NCBI GenBank assembly: GCA_031263265.1
Contig: JAISGE010000053.1
Location: forward strand, 1-18,662
Direction: 5' to 3'
Length of the DNA: 18,662 nucleotides
Source: Treponema sp.
Lineage (GTDB): Bacteria > Spirochaetota > Spirochaetia > Treponematales > Breznakiellaceae
Shown here: positions 1 through 6,629 of the stretch, piece by piece
Numbering within the stretch: the first letter of the stretch is position 1
Layout of the letters: the number at the start of each line of letters is the position of its first letter
Program-made: the position numbers and the translations under genes
Notes under the pieces: generated by a model
The model's input: the letters and a program-made list of their open reading frames with translations, nothing else
Databases searched by the model: none
Told to the model about the DNA's origin: nothing

Positions 1-557
1 GGCGTATACCCCTTGGCGGCAATCGTCGCGCAGAGACTGAGAAAATCTTCCCAGGTCTGGGGTATGGCAAGCCCTTCTTTCTGGAATATGGTTTTGTTGT
101 AGTAGACCGCGTGGGAGACTGCCGCAAAAGGAACCGCGAACGCCTTGCCGTCCGGCATCTGCCAGGGGGCAAGATTCGCCGCACTGAAATTCTGCTTGAG
201 CCCCGGAATGTCGCTGCAATCCGCGAAATAACCTGCATTAAAAAGCTCGCGGCCCGGTGCGTAACTCCTCGCGTACATCAGGTCAGGCCCGGTACCGCCG
301 TCCAGTTGCAAGCGCAATGTCGCGTTGTAATCCGGCGGATTAGTCGGCCGGAACTGAATCGTTACATCCGGCTTTAGCTTTTTGTACTCCGCCAGCAGCG
401 CGTTCATCTGGGTCACATCATCGGCCCGCCACGACCCCATCACCAGCGTTACGCCACCCGAAGCGCCCGAAGACTCGCCTCTGCCTGTCGCAAACAACGG
501 CGACAAACATCCCGCTACCAGGAGCAAAATCCCGATAATGCGCATTGTTCTTTTCAT
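1..557 (-). CDS. ABC transporter sugar-binding lipoprotein, family 1 (partial, C-terminus beyond window)
   Basis: Reading the minus strand from ATG at 557 gives an open frame of 185 codons that runs off the left edge. Residues 1-17 form a lipoprotein signal: basic start, hydrophobic core and a lipobox V-A-G-C with Cys17. The mature part resembles family 1 extracellular solute-binding proteins of CUT1 sugar importers: GGTGPDLMY near residues 87-95, then AVPF at 141-144, YYNKTIFQKEG at 152-162 and PQTWEDF at 166-172. The start is supported by AAGGAGA at 565-571, seven bases upstream. The protein would capture a sugar outside the inner membrane and pass it to permeases that probably lie beyond the window. 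It differs from the Peripla_BP_4-type binding protein at 10662, so it serves another substrate, which cannot be named. Family call is confident. Confidence 0.85.
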   Translation of the reverse strand, partial: MKRTMRIIGILLLVAGCLSPLFATGRGESSGASGGVTLVMGSWRADDVTQMNALLAEYKKLKPDVTIQFRPTNPPDYNATLRLQLDGGTGPDLMYARSYAPGRELFNAGYFADCSDIPGLKQNFSAANLAPWQMPDGKAFAVPFAAVSHAVYYNKTIFQKEGLAIPQTWEDFLSLCATIAAKGYT

Positions 558-577
558 AATCCTGTCTCCTTAAAAAC

Positions 578-595
578 ATAAAATTATAATTTTAT
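578..595. promoter_or_regulatory. 18-bp perfect AT-only palindrome overlapping the -10 box
   Basis: ATAAAATTATAATTTTAT is a perfect 18-base palindrome. It overlaps the -10 box and covers the predicted start site of the minus-strand promoter, the usual place for a repressor site. AT-only palindromes also arise by chance in AT-rich promoters, so the operator role is inferred. Confidence 0.35.
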
Positions 596-619
596 ACCAT
601 AAAATAGCAATGTTGACAA
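591..619 (-). promoter_or_regulatory. sigma70-type promoter of the solute-binding protein gene
   Basis: On the minus strand TTGTCA (619-614) is followed by exactly 17 bases and TATAAA (596-591). Transcription would start near 584, leaving a short leader with the ribosome site at 565-571. This is a direct match to the -35/-10 pattern; activity is inferred. Confidence 0.65.
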
Positions 620-670
620 GCAGGTTTTACAATCTGGGCAATTTCTTTTTCGGGGCAAAACGGGAAAGTA

Positions 671-679
671 TGATATACT
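671..679 (+). promoter_or_regulatory. possible extended -10 promoter
   Basis: TGATATACT fits an extended -10 element (TG, one base, TATACT). No convincing -35 box is visible 17 bases upstream. It would start a transcript near 686, just before the AGGAGG of the small frame at 706. Confidence 0.3.
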
Positions 680-705
680 TGTGATATCCCACAGGAGGGG
701 ATACC

Positions 706-831
706 TTGCCAGTGGCAAAAGCACTTCCGGAGCCCAGAGTGGGTACGGCGGGAAAGACGGGGGCGAGAGCGGTGGTGGCCTTCAATCAACATCTTCAGGC
801 TATCTGTGGATTTACAGGATGTGGTAGATAG
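706..831 (+). CDS. possible small protein, 41 aa, or 5' remnant of a lost gene
   Basis: A TTG codon at 706 lies seven bases after a perfect AGGAGG (693-698), itself preceded by an extended -10 element. The frame runs 41 codons to TAG at 829-831. It starts LPVAKALPEPRVGTAGKTG, is basic, has no signal peptide or membrane segment, and contains a late C-G-F-T-G-C-G cluster. I do not recognise the family. The neighbours to the right are all gene remnants, so this may be the 5' end of a broken gene, possibly from a mobile element. The start signals are good but the coding evidence is thin. The rest of 832-920 shows nothing beyond a small ATACC/GGTAT inverted repeat at 842-855. Confidence 0.3.
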   Translation: MPVAKALPEPRVGTAGKTGARAVVAFNQHLQAICGFTGCGR

Positions 832-920
832 AAACCTAATGATACCCCAAGGTATTCCCTGTTAATGTAATGCCGTTTCACTATGGGTAATTTCTAGACG
901 GCTTGTATTCGCTGGCGCGT

Positions 921-1007
921 TCAGTATACGACGGTACTCGGGTCTCAGAAATCGCCTATACTTGTAAGCGCTCTTTTGAGAGCGGGAAACTCATCGAAGT
1001 CGAATAA
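921..1007 (+). pseudogene. 3' remnant of an inositol dehydrogenase-like (Gfo/Idh/MocA) gene
   Basis: Translation from 921 reads SVYDGTRVSEIAYTCKR, then SFESGKLIEVE and a TAA stop. This matches the C-terminal 26 or so residues of the intact dehydrogenase ending at 15259 almost residue for residue (SVYDGTRVSEIAYTCKR, then AFETGELIRF). Nothing upstream of 921 matches, so only the tail survives. It is the 3' scrap of a second copy, and the next plus-strand scrap is lacI-like, as in the intact locus. Confidence 0.8.
930..961 (+). repeat. 32-bp exact repeat shared with 15185-15216
   Basis: These 32 bases inside the dehydrogenase remnant are identical to 15185-15216 in the intact dehydrogenase gene. 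Sequence on either side differs. The repeat encodes the D-G-T-R-V-S-E-I-A-Y stretch of the family C-terminus. Confidence 0.85.
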
Positions 1008-1211
1008 GAGCTTATCCCTTCGGTACTTATCTCAAGCCCGATTCCCGCGGCGTTTATTTCCTTGACCGGTTCCTCTTGTTAATTTGAGTTTCAATAGAGC
1101 TGTCATCAAGAATGTTGTATGTGAGGCTGACCTGTGACGCCGCAAAAACCGTTCCAATTGCGACAACCGTCAAAAGCACGAGCGCAATTCCCAATCTTTT
1201 TGCTTTGCCAT
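1008..1211 (-). pseudogene. frameshifted remnant of a small secreted protein gene
   Basis: On the minus strand, AAAGGAGA (1217-1224 region) precedes ATG at 1211-1209 with good spacing. The ATG frame stops after 13 codons. One base over, the sequence reads as a textbook signal peptide, KRLGIALVLLTVVAIGTVFA, followed by ASQVSLTYNILDDSSIETQI. A second shift near 1080 restores EEPVKEINAAGIGLEISTEG. Two single-base indels therefore break what was an exported protein gene, and its 3' end abuts the dehydrogenase scrap at about 1008. The original family is not recognised; Gly/Ser-rich text after the signal would suit an envelope protein. Confidence 0.6.
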
Positions 1212-1229
1212 TGTTTTCTCCTTTACTTT

Positions 1230-1552
1230 ATACGGGAACTCCTGCTCCGCAGCAGGACTTTACCGCGGTTTTCGCCGCCACTGATGAGCTTGCGATTGGA
1301 GCTATCCAGGTATTAAAAGACGAGGACCTCCGTGTCCCGGAAGCAGTTTCTGTGATAGGCTTTGACAACATCAAAAGCTCAAATTACTTCATTCCCTGGC
1401 TCACCACCATTCACCAGCCAATAGAAGAAATCGGTGAACAAGCCGCCCACAATCTTCCCGGCCGTATATCAGGCAATACCGACTTTGAGATCATCATCCC
1501 CCATAAGCTCATCATCCGCAAATCCACCTGTTCCATAGGCGCAAAGGGGTAG
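1230..1552 (+). pseudogene. 3' remnant of a LacI-family regulator gene, frameshifted
   Basis: From about 1257 the frame reads AVFAATDELAIGAIQVLKDE and continues through VSVIGFDNI, WLTTIHQPIEEIGEQ and PHKLIIRKST to TAG at 1550-1552. This aligns throughout with the C-terminal third of the intact LacI protein at 15374-16363 (LFAATDELAIGAVRVLRDE, VSVVGFDDI, LTTIRQPLDAIGEQ, PYKLIIREST). Upstream, the matching RELLLRSR stretch sits in another frame, so one base was lost near 1255. The DNA-binding domain is gone. Divergence from the intact gene is substantial at the DNA level, so the source was an old paralogue, not a recent copy. Confidence 0.85.
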
Positions 1553-1553
1553 G

Positions 1554-1608
1554 AAAAAAGAAGGATGGTACAGCCGATTTTGTCAACTATACCACCTCCG
1601 TTCTTTTT
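1554..1608 (-). terminator. imperfect hairpin terminator at the end of the iol operon
   Basis: Arms at 1590-1608 and 1554-1570 pair imperfectly (AAAAAGAA..GGAGG.TGGTA against TACCA.CCT.TCTTTTTT), followed on the minus strand by a run of T. It starts at the stop codon of the last transketolase gene. The other strand also ends in a T-rich arm, so it could terminate in both directions between the operon and the lacI remnant. Confidence 0.55.
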
Positions 1609-2552
1609 CAGAACAATGAAAGCTCTACGATGTGGGCGGCGTTTAAGCCGTAGTGATCCATGAGGTACTCCTGCGGCCCTACCGAGCCGAATTGGTCCTG
1701 AACCCCCAGTTTGCGCATCTTTACCGGTATACCACTTTCCAGTAATGCAGATCCCACCGCATCCCCCAAACCGCCTATGATGTTGTGGTTCTCCGCAGTC
1801 AGAATCCGACCGGTTTCCCGGGCACACCGCATCAGCAGTTCCCCATCCAGCGGTTTAACCGTGAACATGTCCACTACCCGCGCACTGATCCCCTGACCCT
1901 GCAGGATAAGGGCAGCTTTCATGGCCTCCCCCACCATGAGTCCGCAGGCTATGATCGTCAGATCCTTCCCTTCCCGCAGCACTTCCCCTTTGCCGATAGT
2001 GAACTCATGATCCGCACTATATACCTTGGGATAGGCTTTGCGGGTTGTCCTGAAATAGGTAAGTCCGGGTTTGTCCTTGCTCAGCCGCATCAGCTTTTCC
2101 AGCATGACTCCATCGCTGATTTCAATGACCGTACTCTCCGGTACCGCCCGCATCAGGGCCATGTCTTCAAAGGGCATGTGCGTACCGCCGTTAAAGGCCG
2201 CGGTTACCCCCGGATCAGAGCCAAACACCCGCACACTGTTTCCCGCATACCCCACAGACAGAAAAACCTGATCGTAACAACGCCGGGACGCAAAGGGCCC
2301 AAAGGTATGCACATAGGGCTTCTTGCCTCCCGCTGAAAGGCCCGCGGCAATGCCCATCATATTCGCTTCACTGATGCCACAGTTAATGACCTGGCCCTTA
2401 TTGCGCTTCCATAAGCCGTGGGTCCCAAAGGAATTCATTAAATCCGCATCCAGGTACACCACATCCGGGTCTTCAGTACATAATGCCTCCAGCACCCGGC
2501 CAAAGACGTTCTTGTATACTTCCGTATCCATGCTGCCGTCGTATACAATCAT
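1608..2552 (-). CDS. split transketolase, C-terminal subunit (pyrimidine-binding and C-terminal domains)
   Basis: The 314-residue protein is the second half of a transketolase. It holds the PYR domain, with the cofactor-activating glutamate in CGISEANMMGIAAGLS (Glu62), followed by VHTFGPFASRR at 81-91, a GGTHMPFED loop and a C-terminal Rossmann-like domain ending in the GSVGPQEYL region. With the subunit encoded just upstream it should form an alpha2beta2 ThDP enzyme that moves two-carbon ketol units between sugars. The start overlaps the partner's stop by four bases (ATGA), with AAGGAG inside the partner's last codons, so the two halves are translationally coupled. Split transketolases occur in catabolic operons, for instance for apulose 4-phosphate and 6-deoxy-6-sulfofructose, so the natural substrate need not be a pentose phosphate. 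It is the last gene of the operon, followed by a hairpin. Confidence 0.9.
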   Translation of the reverse strand: MIVYDGSMDTEVYKNVFGRVLEALCTEDPDVVYLDADLMNSFGTHGLWKRNKGQVINCGISEANMMGIAAGLSAGGKKPYVHTFGPFASRRCYDQVFLSVGYAGNSVRVFGSDPGVTAAFNGGTHMPFEDMALMRAVPESTVIEISDGVMLEKLMRLSKDKPGLTYFRTTRKAYPKVYSADHEFTIGKGEVLREGKDLTIIACGLMVGEAMKAALILQGQGISARVVDMFTVKPLDGELLMRCARETGRILTAENHNIIGGLGDAVGSALLESGIPVKMRKLGVQDQFGSVGPQEYLMDHYGLNAAHIVELSLF

Positions 2553-3409
2553 GGTTGTGCTCCTTCCAGGGCCGCAACGGCTTGTTCCATCGTGGCTATC
2601 GCCTTTGTCCGCAATTCACCCTCAAACACGATGTGATGATTGAGCGCTATGTCGGCTACCAGGGGAACCCCGGCACCTTTGACGGTGTTAAGCACGATAC
2701 ACCAGGGCTTGGCAGTTTCTCGTTGGGCCGCTTCAAGGGCCTGGGCCACGGCTTCTACCTCGTTTCCGTTCACCGCTGCAGTAGCCCAGCCAAACGCCCT
2801 AAACTTGGCCTCCAGATCCCCCAAGTCCAGGATCTCCTCAGTGTCACCGTCAAGCTGCTTGTGGTTGTAATCCACAAGCCACGTCAGGTTCGTCAGCTTG
2901 TGCTGCGGGGCAAAGAGCGCTCCTTCCCAGGTCTGGCCTTCGTTCAGTTCTCCGTCCCCGGTAATAAGATAGGTACGGCTGGACATCCCGTCCATGCGCT
3001 GGGCCAAGGCAAGCCCGATGGCGGTGGAGACCCCCTGTCCCAGAGAGCCGGTGGTCATATCAATGCCGGGGGTAAGTTTCCTATCGCAGTGGCTGGGAAG
3101 CCGTGTCCCCGGCTGGTTTAAGGTCGAAAGCCAGTCTAGGGGAAAATACCCCTTGAGGGCCAGGGCCGCGTAGAGTGCAGGGCCTGCATGACCCTTGGAC
3201 ATCACCAGTTTGTCCCGTTCCGGCCATTGGGGATTGTGGGGATCGATCCGCATCAGCCCTCCGTATAAGACCGCCAGGGCCTCCACAATACTCAAGGCCC
3301 CTCCCAGATGGCCGAATCCCCGGGCGCCCACCTCCTTGAGGGTTTCCAAGCGGATCTGGGCGGCAAAGGAACGTACCTGCTTGAGCGTAACTGGATCCAG
3401 CATACTCAT
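2549..3409 (-). CDS. split transketolase, N-terminal subunit (ThDP diphosphate-binding domain)
   Basis: The 286-residue protein is the PP domain of transketolase. The ThDP motif is GDGELNEGQ at 151-159 with Asn182 closing the GDG-x28-N pattern, as expected for the family. Other family marks are GFGHLGGALS (His34), SKGHAGPALY (His74) and TPGIDMTTGSLGQG at 113-126. It needs the C-terminal subunit from the next gene for activity in the cytoplasm. Its ATG overlaps the stop of the GAPDH-like gene by four bases. A full-length transketolase is about 660 residues; the two subunits together give 600, normal for split forms. Substrate is not decided by the sequence; its place in an inositol operon lacking iolC and iolJ suggests a dedicated ketose donor rather than general pentose phosphate work. 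Confidence 0.9.
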   Translation of the reverse strand: MSMLDPVTLKQVRSFAAQIRLETLKEVGARGFGHLGGALSIVEALAVLYGGLMRIDPHNPQWPERDKLVMSKGHAGPALYAALALKGYFPLDWLSTLNQPGTRLPSHCDRKLTPGIDMTTGSLGQGVSTAIGLALAQRMDGMSSRTYLITGDGELNEGQTWEGALFAPQHKLTNLTWLVDYNHKQLDGDTEEILDLGDLEAKFRAFGWATAAVNGNEVEAVAQALEAAQRETAKPWCIVLNTVKGAGVPLVADIALNHHIVFEGELRTKAIATMEQAVAALEGAQP

Positions 3410-4431
3410 TTCCAGGTACCTAACCTGAGGTATTTATTGGTTGCTGCAGTCCCTGAAGCCGAGTCCTGCTGCATACTCATGGCTGCCCGAATCGCATCCA
3501 TAGTCTCTGGAATGGTAACCGATTCTTGGGGTATGTTGATGGCATACATGATCTGGTCTCCGCTTTCTACGATGCCGTCTTCCCACAGACCGATTTCATA
3601 CATATCCCCTCGGGGGTTTCCCAGGTCCCGGGCATACCTAAAAAATGAGGCGTTCCCCAGAAATCCATCTTCAATCCGTACCACCCGAATCCGGTCATGG
3701 GTCTTAAAGGCTGCAAGGGCCATGTCCTTGCTTATTTTTCCCTGTTTAGGATGGGCTACCACGGTTATGATATGTCCGTGGGTTACCGGGGTGTGTACCA
3801 GGATCCCGGTGGCCTCCACATGGGGCATGATGGTCATAAGGTCTAGGGCCTGATGAGAAGGGGCCTTGTCCATCTGCAAGGCATTGGTTAATCCCCGGTG
3901 ATAGTCCCCTGGATCCGCTACCCGCCGGATGATCGTGATGGCAACCCGGTCAAGCCCGTACATACGATCCAGGCAATCCACTGAACGAATCAGCCCCGTG
4001 GTATTACAACTGGTGAGCTTGAGGTACTTGGCCCCCAGGCCCTTTTCATAGTTGGCATACCCGTGAAAAAACACATCCGCCACCGAGTTCTTTTCTCCCC
4101 CTTGGAAGATCGCCCGGATACCTGCTTGTTCATACCGTTCCTTGTTTTTAGCTCCCACCCCTCCGGGGGAGGAATCAAGCATGATGTCTACCTTCCCGAT
4201 AAGGTCTGCAAAACTACCCTTCACCGGAATACCCGCAGTATCAAACGCGGCTTTGTTTGCCCCTTCCACCAGATACAGGTCGTAGGGCATCCCCCGTTCC
4301 TTGAGCGCCCGGATGGAAAGCGTGGGAACCACATCCGCAATACCCACCAATTGCATGTCCTTTTGTAAGGCCACCCCATCAGCCAAACGCTGGCCGATTA
4401 CCCCGTAACCTGCTACACCGACTTTAACCAT
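3406..4431 (-). CDS. type II (archaeal-type) glyceraldehyde-3-phosphate dehydrogenase-like protein
   Basis: The 341-residue protein follows the archaeal GAPDH layout, not the bacterial GapA one. The N-terminal Rossmann motif is GYGVIG at 8-13, and the catalytic cysteine is Cys142 in SCNTTGL. RRVADP lies at 169-174, and a T-x-x-x-H-x-H segment near 215-222 matches the region of the archaeal catalytic His. Archaeal enzymes oxidise glyceraldehyde 3-phosphate with phosphate to 1,3-bisphosphoglycerate using NAD(P). The usual archaeal S-H-H-G-P-D stretch (from memory) reads SHQALD at 192-197, so the substrate may differ. A C-terminal tail of about 20 residues extends beyond the family end. Its start overlaps the PGK-like stop by eight bases and its stop overlaps the transketolase start by four, so it belongs to one translation-coupled block. 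Probably acquired by transfer together with the PGK gene. Confidence 0.85.
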   Translation of the reverse strand: MVKVGVAGYGVIGQRLADGVALQKDMQLVGIADVVPTLSIRALKERGMPYDLYLVEGANKAAFDTAGIPVKGSFADLIGKVDIMLDSSPGGVGAKNKERYEQAGIRAIFQGGEKNSVADVFFHGYANYEKGLGAKYLKLTSCNTTGLIRSVDCLDRMYGLDRVAITIIRRVADPGDYHRGLTNALQMDKAPSHQALDLMTIMPHVEATGILVHTPVTHGHIITVVAHPKQGKISKDMALAAFKTHDRIRVVRIEDGFLGNASFFRYARDLGNPRGDMYEIGLWEDGIVESGDQIMYAINIPQESVTIPETMDAIRAAMSMQQDSASGTAATNKYLRLGTWK

Positions 4432-5692
4432 TATTTTTCTCCTTAACGTTTAAATGTGAACCATATCTCAGGGCCTTGACCACCGGTAATTCTTCCCCGG
4501 TAAGGAAGCGGATAAGCGCCCCTCCACCGGTACAGATATACGAGATGAGCTTGGTTTTACCGTATTTTTTGGTTGCCCTGATACTGTCCCCGCCGCCGAT
4601 AACCGTATACCCCGGGGTTTCTCCTAAGGCATCCCAGACCAACTGCGTACCTTTTTCGGTCGGCCCTTCTTCAAAGACCCCCATAGGCCCGTTCACAAAG
4701 ATGGTCTTAGCCGCTTTGATCCTTTCCTGATACGCGCACGCGGTCTGGGTACCAATATCCAGAACCAAAAAATCAGAAGGTATGGTTCCAAGGGTATATT
4801 CGAGCCGTTTCCCCTCATGTACTCCGGCAAGATCCTCAGGCATCACGATCTTATCCCGGTACTGGGCTACCAAGGCTTTTCCGGTTTCCACCAAAGGTTT
4901 GTAGCCTTCTTGCTGGATAAACCGTTTGGTAGGTTCCCCAATCCCCTTACCCGCTGCCCACAACAGCACTTCTCCGACCACGCCTCCGGTTAAAACCGTA
5001 TCCGCGATCCCTCCGCCTAATACGGTACTCATCATCAGAAAGGCGTCGTTTATCTTGGCTCCCCCCAGTACAAACACACAGGGCCGTTCCGGTTTTTCCA
5101 TCAACGAGGAAATAACGCAGAATTCCGCTTCAAAGAGCCGTCCCATAGCGCTGGGTAGGACCTGTTCAAACCCGCAAAGACTGGGCTGATCCCGATGGGC
5201 TGCGGCAAACGCGTCGCAAACGTACAGATCCGCCAGGGGTGCCAGCTTCTGTACCAGCAAGGTCTTTGCCTGGGCTGCGTGGGAAAGCTTGAGCTTCATT
5301 TCAAAGAGGGTTTGTTCTTCCGCCATAAAACGGACATTGTCCAAGAGCAACAAGTCCCCTGGTTTGAGGGCCTGGATAGCTTCCCGTGCCGCAGGGCCGC
5401 AGACATCATCAATAAAGCGAACCTGCTTCCCTAAAAGGCCGGACAAAACCTGGGCATGGGGAGCGGTGGTGTAAAAATTCTGGTATTCAATGTCGCTCCC
5501 CTGATGGGCCAAGAGGACCACCTTTGCCCCTTTATCACTCAGTTCTTTGAGGGTTGGGGTACACGCCTCTATCCTGGTGGTATCCTTGAGGGTGCCTGTG
5601 GCCTGGTCTACCGGTTGATTGATATCGATACGGCACAGTACGGTTTTACCCTGCACCTCTATATCGTCTAAGGTCTTAATCCCAAATTTCAT
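4424..5692 (-). CDS. archaeal-type phosphoglycerate kinase-like protein
   Basis: The 422-residue protein has both PGK domains and resembles archaeal enzymes. Substrate-side residues Arg21-Asp23-Asn25, Arg40, His63, Arg121 and Arg167 (in DAFAAAHRDQPSL) are present. Nucleotide-side motifs are VLGGAKIND (208-216), NGPMGVFE (334-341), GGGDS (366-370) and CTGGGA (387-392), ending in the archaeal-like TGEELPVVKAL. The family reaction is transfer of phosphate from an acyl phosphate to ADP. An oddity is AHQGSD at 62-67: PGKs usually have a basic residue three after the His (H-x-G-R-P or H-Q-S-K-P), one of the basic-patch residues contacting 3-phosphoglycerate, and here it is Ser66. It starts 35 bases after iolE, the largest gap in the operon, with GAAGGA upstream. 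Either it serves glycolysis or a relative of 1,3-bisphosphoglycerate. Confidence 0.88.
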   Translation of the reverse strand: MKFGIKTLDDIEVQGKTVLCRIDINQPVDQATGTLKDTTRIEACTPTLKELSDKGAKVVLLAHQGSDIEYQNFYTTAPHAQVLSGLLGKQVRFIDDVCGPAAREAIQALKPGDLLLLDNVRFMAEEQTLFEMKLKLSHAAQAKTLLVQKLAPLADLYVCDAFAAAHRDQPSLCGFEQVLPSAMGRLFEAEFCVISSLMEKPERPCVFVLGGAKINDAFLMMSTVLGGGIADTVLTGGVVGEVLLWAAGKGIGEPTKRFIQQEGYKPLVETGKALVAQYRDKIVMPEDLAGVHEGKRLEYTLGTIPSDFLVLDIGTQTACAYQERIKAAKTIFVNGPMGVFEEGPTEKGTQLVWDALGETPGYTVIGGGDSIRATKKYGKTKLISYICTGGGALIRFLTGEELPVVKALRYGSHLNVKEKNNG

Positions 5693-5727
5693 ACCTGTTC
5701 CTTCACAAACCGAATCGGTATTACCGG

Positions 5728-6618
5728 CTAGATACCGGCTTTTTCCTTGATAAACGTGCGCGCTTTAATCGCGTATTCCAGCGGGTTTGCCTGGGCAGGG
5801 TCTTGTTCCGCTTCCACCACCCACCAACCAGCATATCCTGCTTGTTTGAGGGCATCGAAAACCGGAACAAAATCCACACTGCCATCTCCGGGTACGGTAA
5901 ACACCCCCGCTTTAACCGCCCTGAGGAATGACCACTTTCCGGCGATAGCCTTCTCCCGCAGGGCAGGACGCATATCTTTCAGGTGTACATGACAAATCCG
6001 GTGTATCCACTTGGCCAGCACCCCCAGGTGATCCTCCCCTGAGAACACCAGATGCCCGGTATCGTAGAGCAGCCCCACCAGGTCGGGATCGGTGTTTTCC
6101 ATGAGCCGGTCGATTTCAGATGTGGTCTGCACGCCGGTTCCTATATGGTGGTGATAGGTCAGTTTCATACCCTTTTCCGCAGCCCGTTTACCCAGCTTGT
6201 TAAGCCCCTCACAAAGACGATCCCATTCCTCATCGGTGAAATACGGCTTTGCATCAAAAACAGGCTTATCCTGGCCCTGAATGGAATGGCCCTGTTCCGC
6301 GGCCCCGATTATCCGTGCGCCTACTGCATACAGAAAATCCCGGTGCGCGATGAAGGCAGCTTCCACTTCTTCATAAGCCCTGGTGGTGAGGAATGAACTG
6401 AACCAGGCATTACAGATGGTCAAACCCCGAAGTTTGAGGGCTGCGTTGAGAACGGCCGGATCTTTGGGGTACTTATTCCCCACTTCACTTCCCTTAAACC
6501 CGGCCAAGGCCATTTCACTGACACACTGCTCAAAAGGAATCTCCCCGCCGAGTTCAGGAAGGTCGTCGTTAGTCCAGCCGATTGGCGCGATACCTAAGGT
6601 AATTGGTGTTTCACCCAT
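5728..6618 (-). CDS. iolE: inosose dehydratase
   Basis: A 296-residue TIM-barrel protein of the IolE family (xylose isomerase-like fold). It dehydrates scyllo-inosose (2-keto-myo-inositol) to 3D-3,5/4-trihydroxycyclohexane-1,2-dione in the second step of myo-inositol catabolism. The start ITLGIAPIGWTNDDLPELGG is typical of IolE. Metal- and substrate-site candidates are Glu45, the YHHH cluster at 155-158, YDTGH at 185-189, HVHLKD at 210-215 and VVEAEQDP at 267-274. Length equals the family's. It starts 11 bases after iolD and is followed after 35 bases by the PGK-like gene. Confidence 0.95.
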   Translation of the reverse strand: MGETPITLGIAPIGWTNDDLPELGGEIPFEQCVSEMALAGFKGSEVGNKYPKDPAVLNAALKLRGLTICNAWFSSFLTTRAYEEVEAAFIAHRDFLYAVGARIIGAAEQGHSIQGQDKPVFDAKPYFTDEEWDRLCEGLNKLGKRAAEKGMKLTYHHHIGTGVQTTSEIDRLMENTDPDLVGLLYDTGHLVFSGEDHLGVLAKWIHRICHVHLKDMRPALREKAIAGKWSFLRAVKAGVFTVPGDGSVDFVPVFDALKQAGYAGWWVVEAEQDPAQANPLEYAIKARTFIKEKAGI

Positions 6619-6629
6619 CCCATTCCCCC

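Noticed and set aside
592..792. 66-codon minus-strand frame opposite the small TTG frame
   Set aside because: No ribosome site, and the translation does not look like protein; it covers the promoter of the neighbouring binding-protein gene.
1112..1230. Apparent N-terminal part of the frame leading into the lacI remnant
   Set aside because: This stretch is antisense to the broken secreted-protein gene and does not match LacI; homology begins only near 1230.
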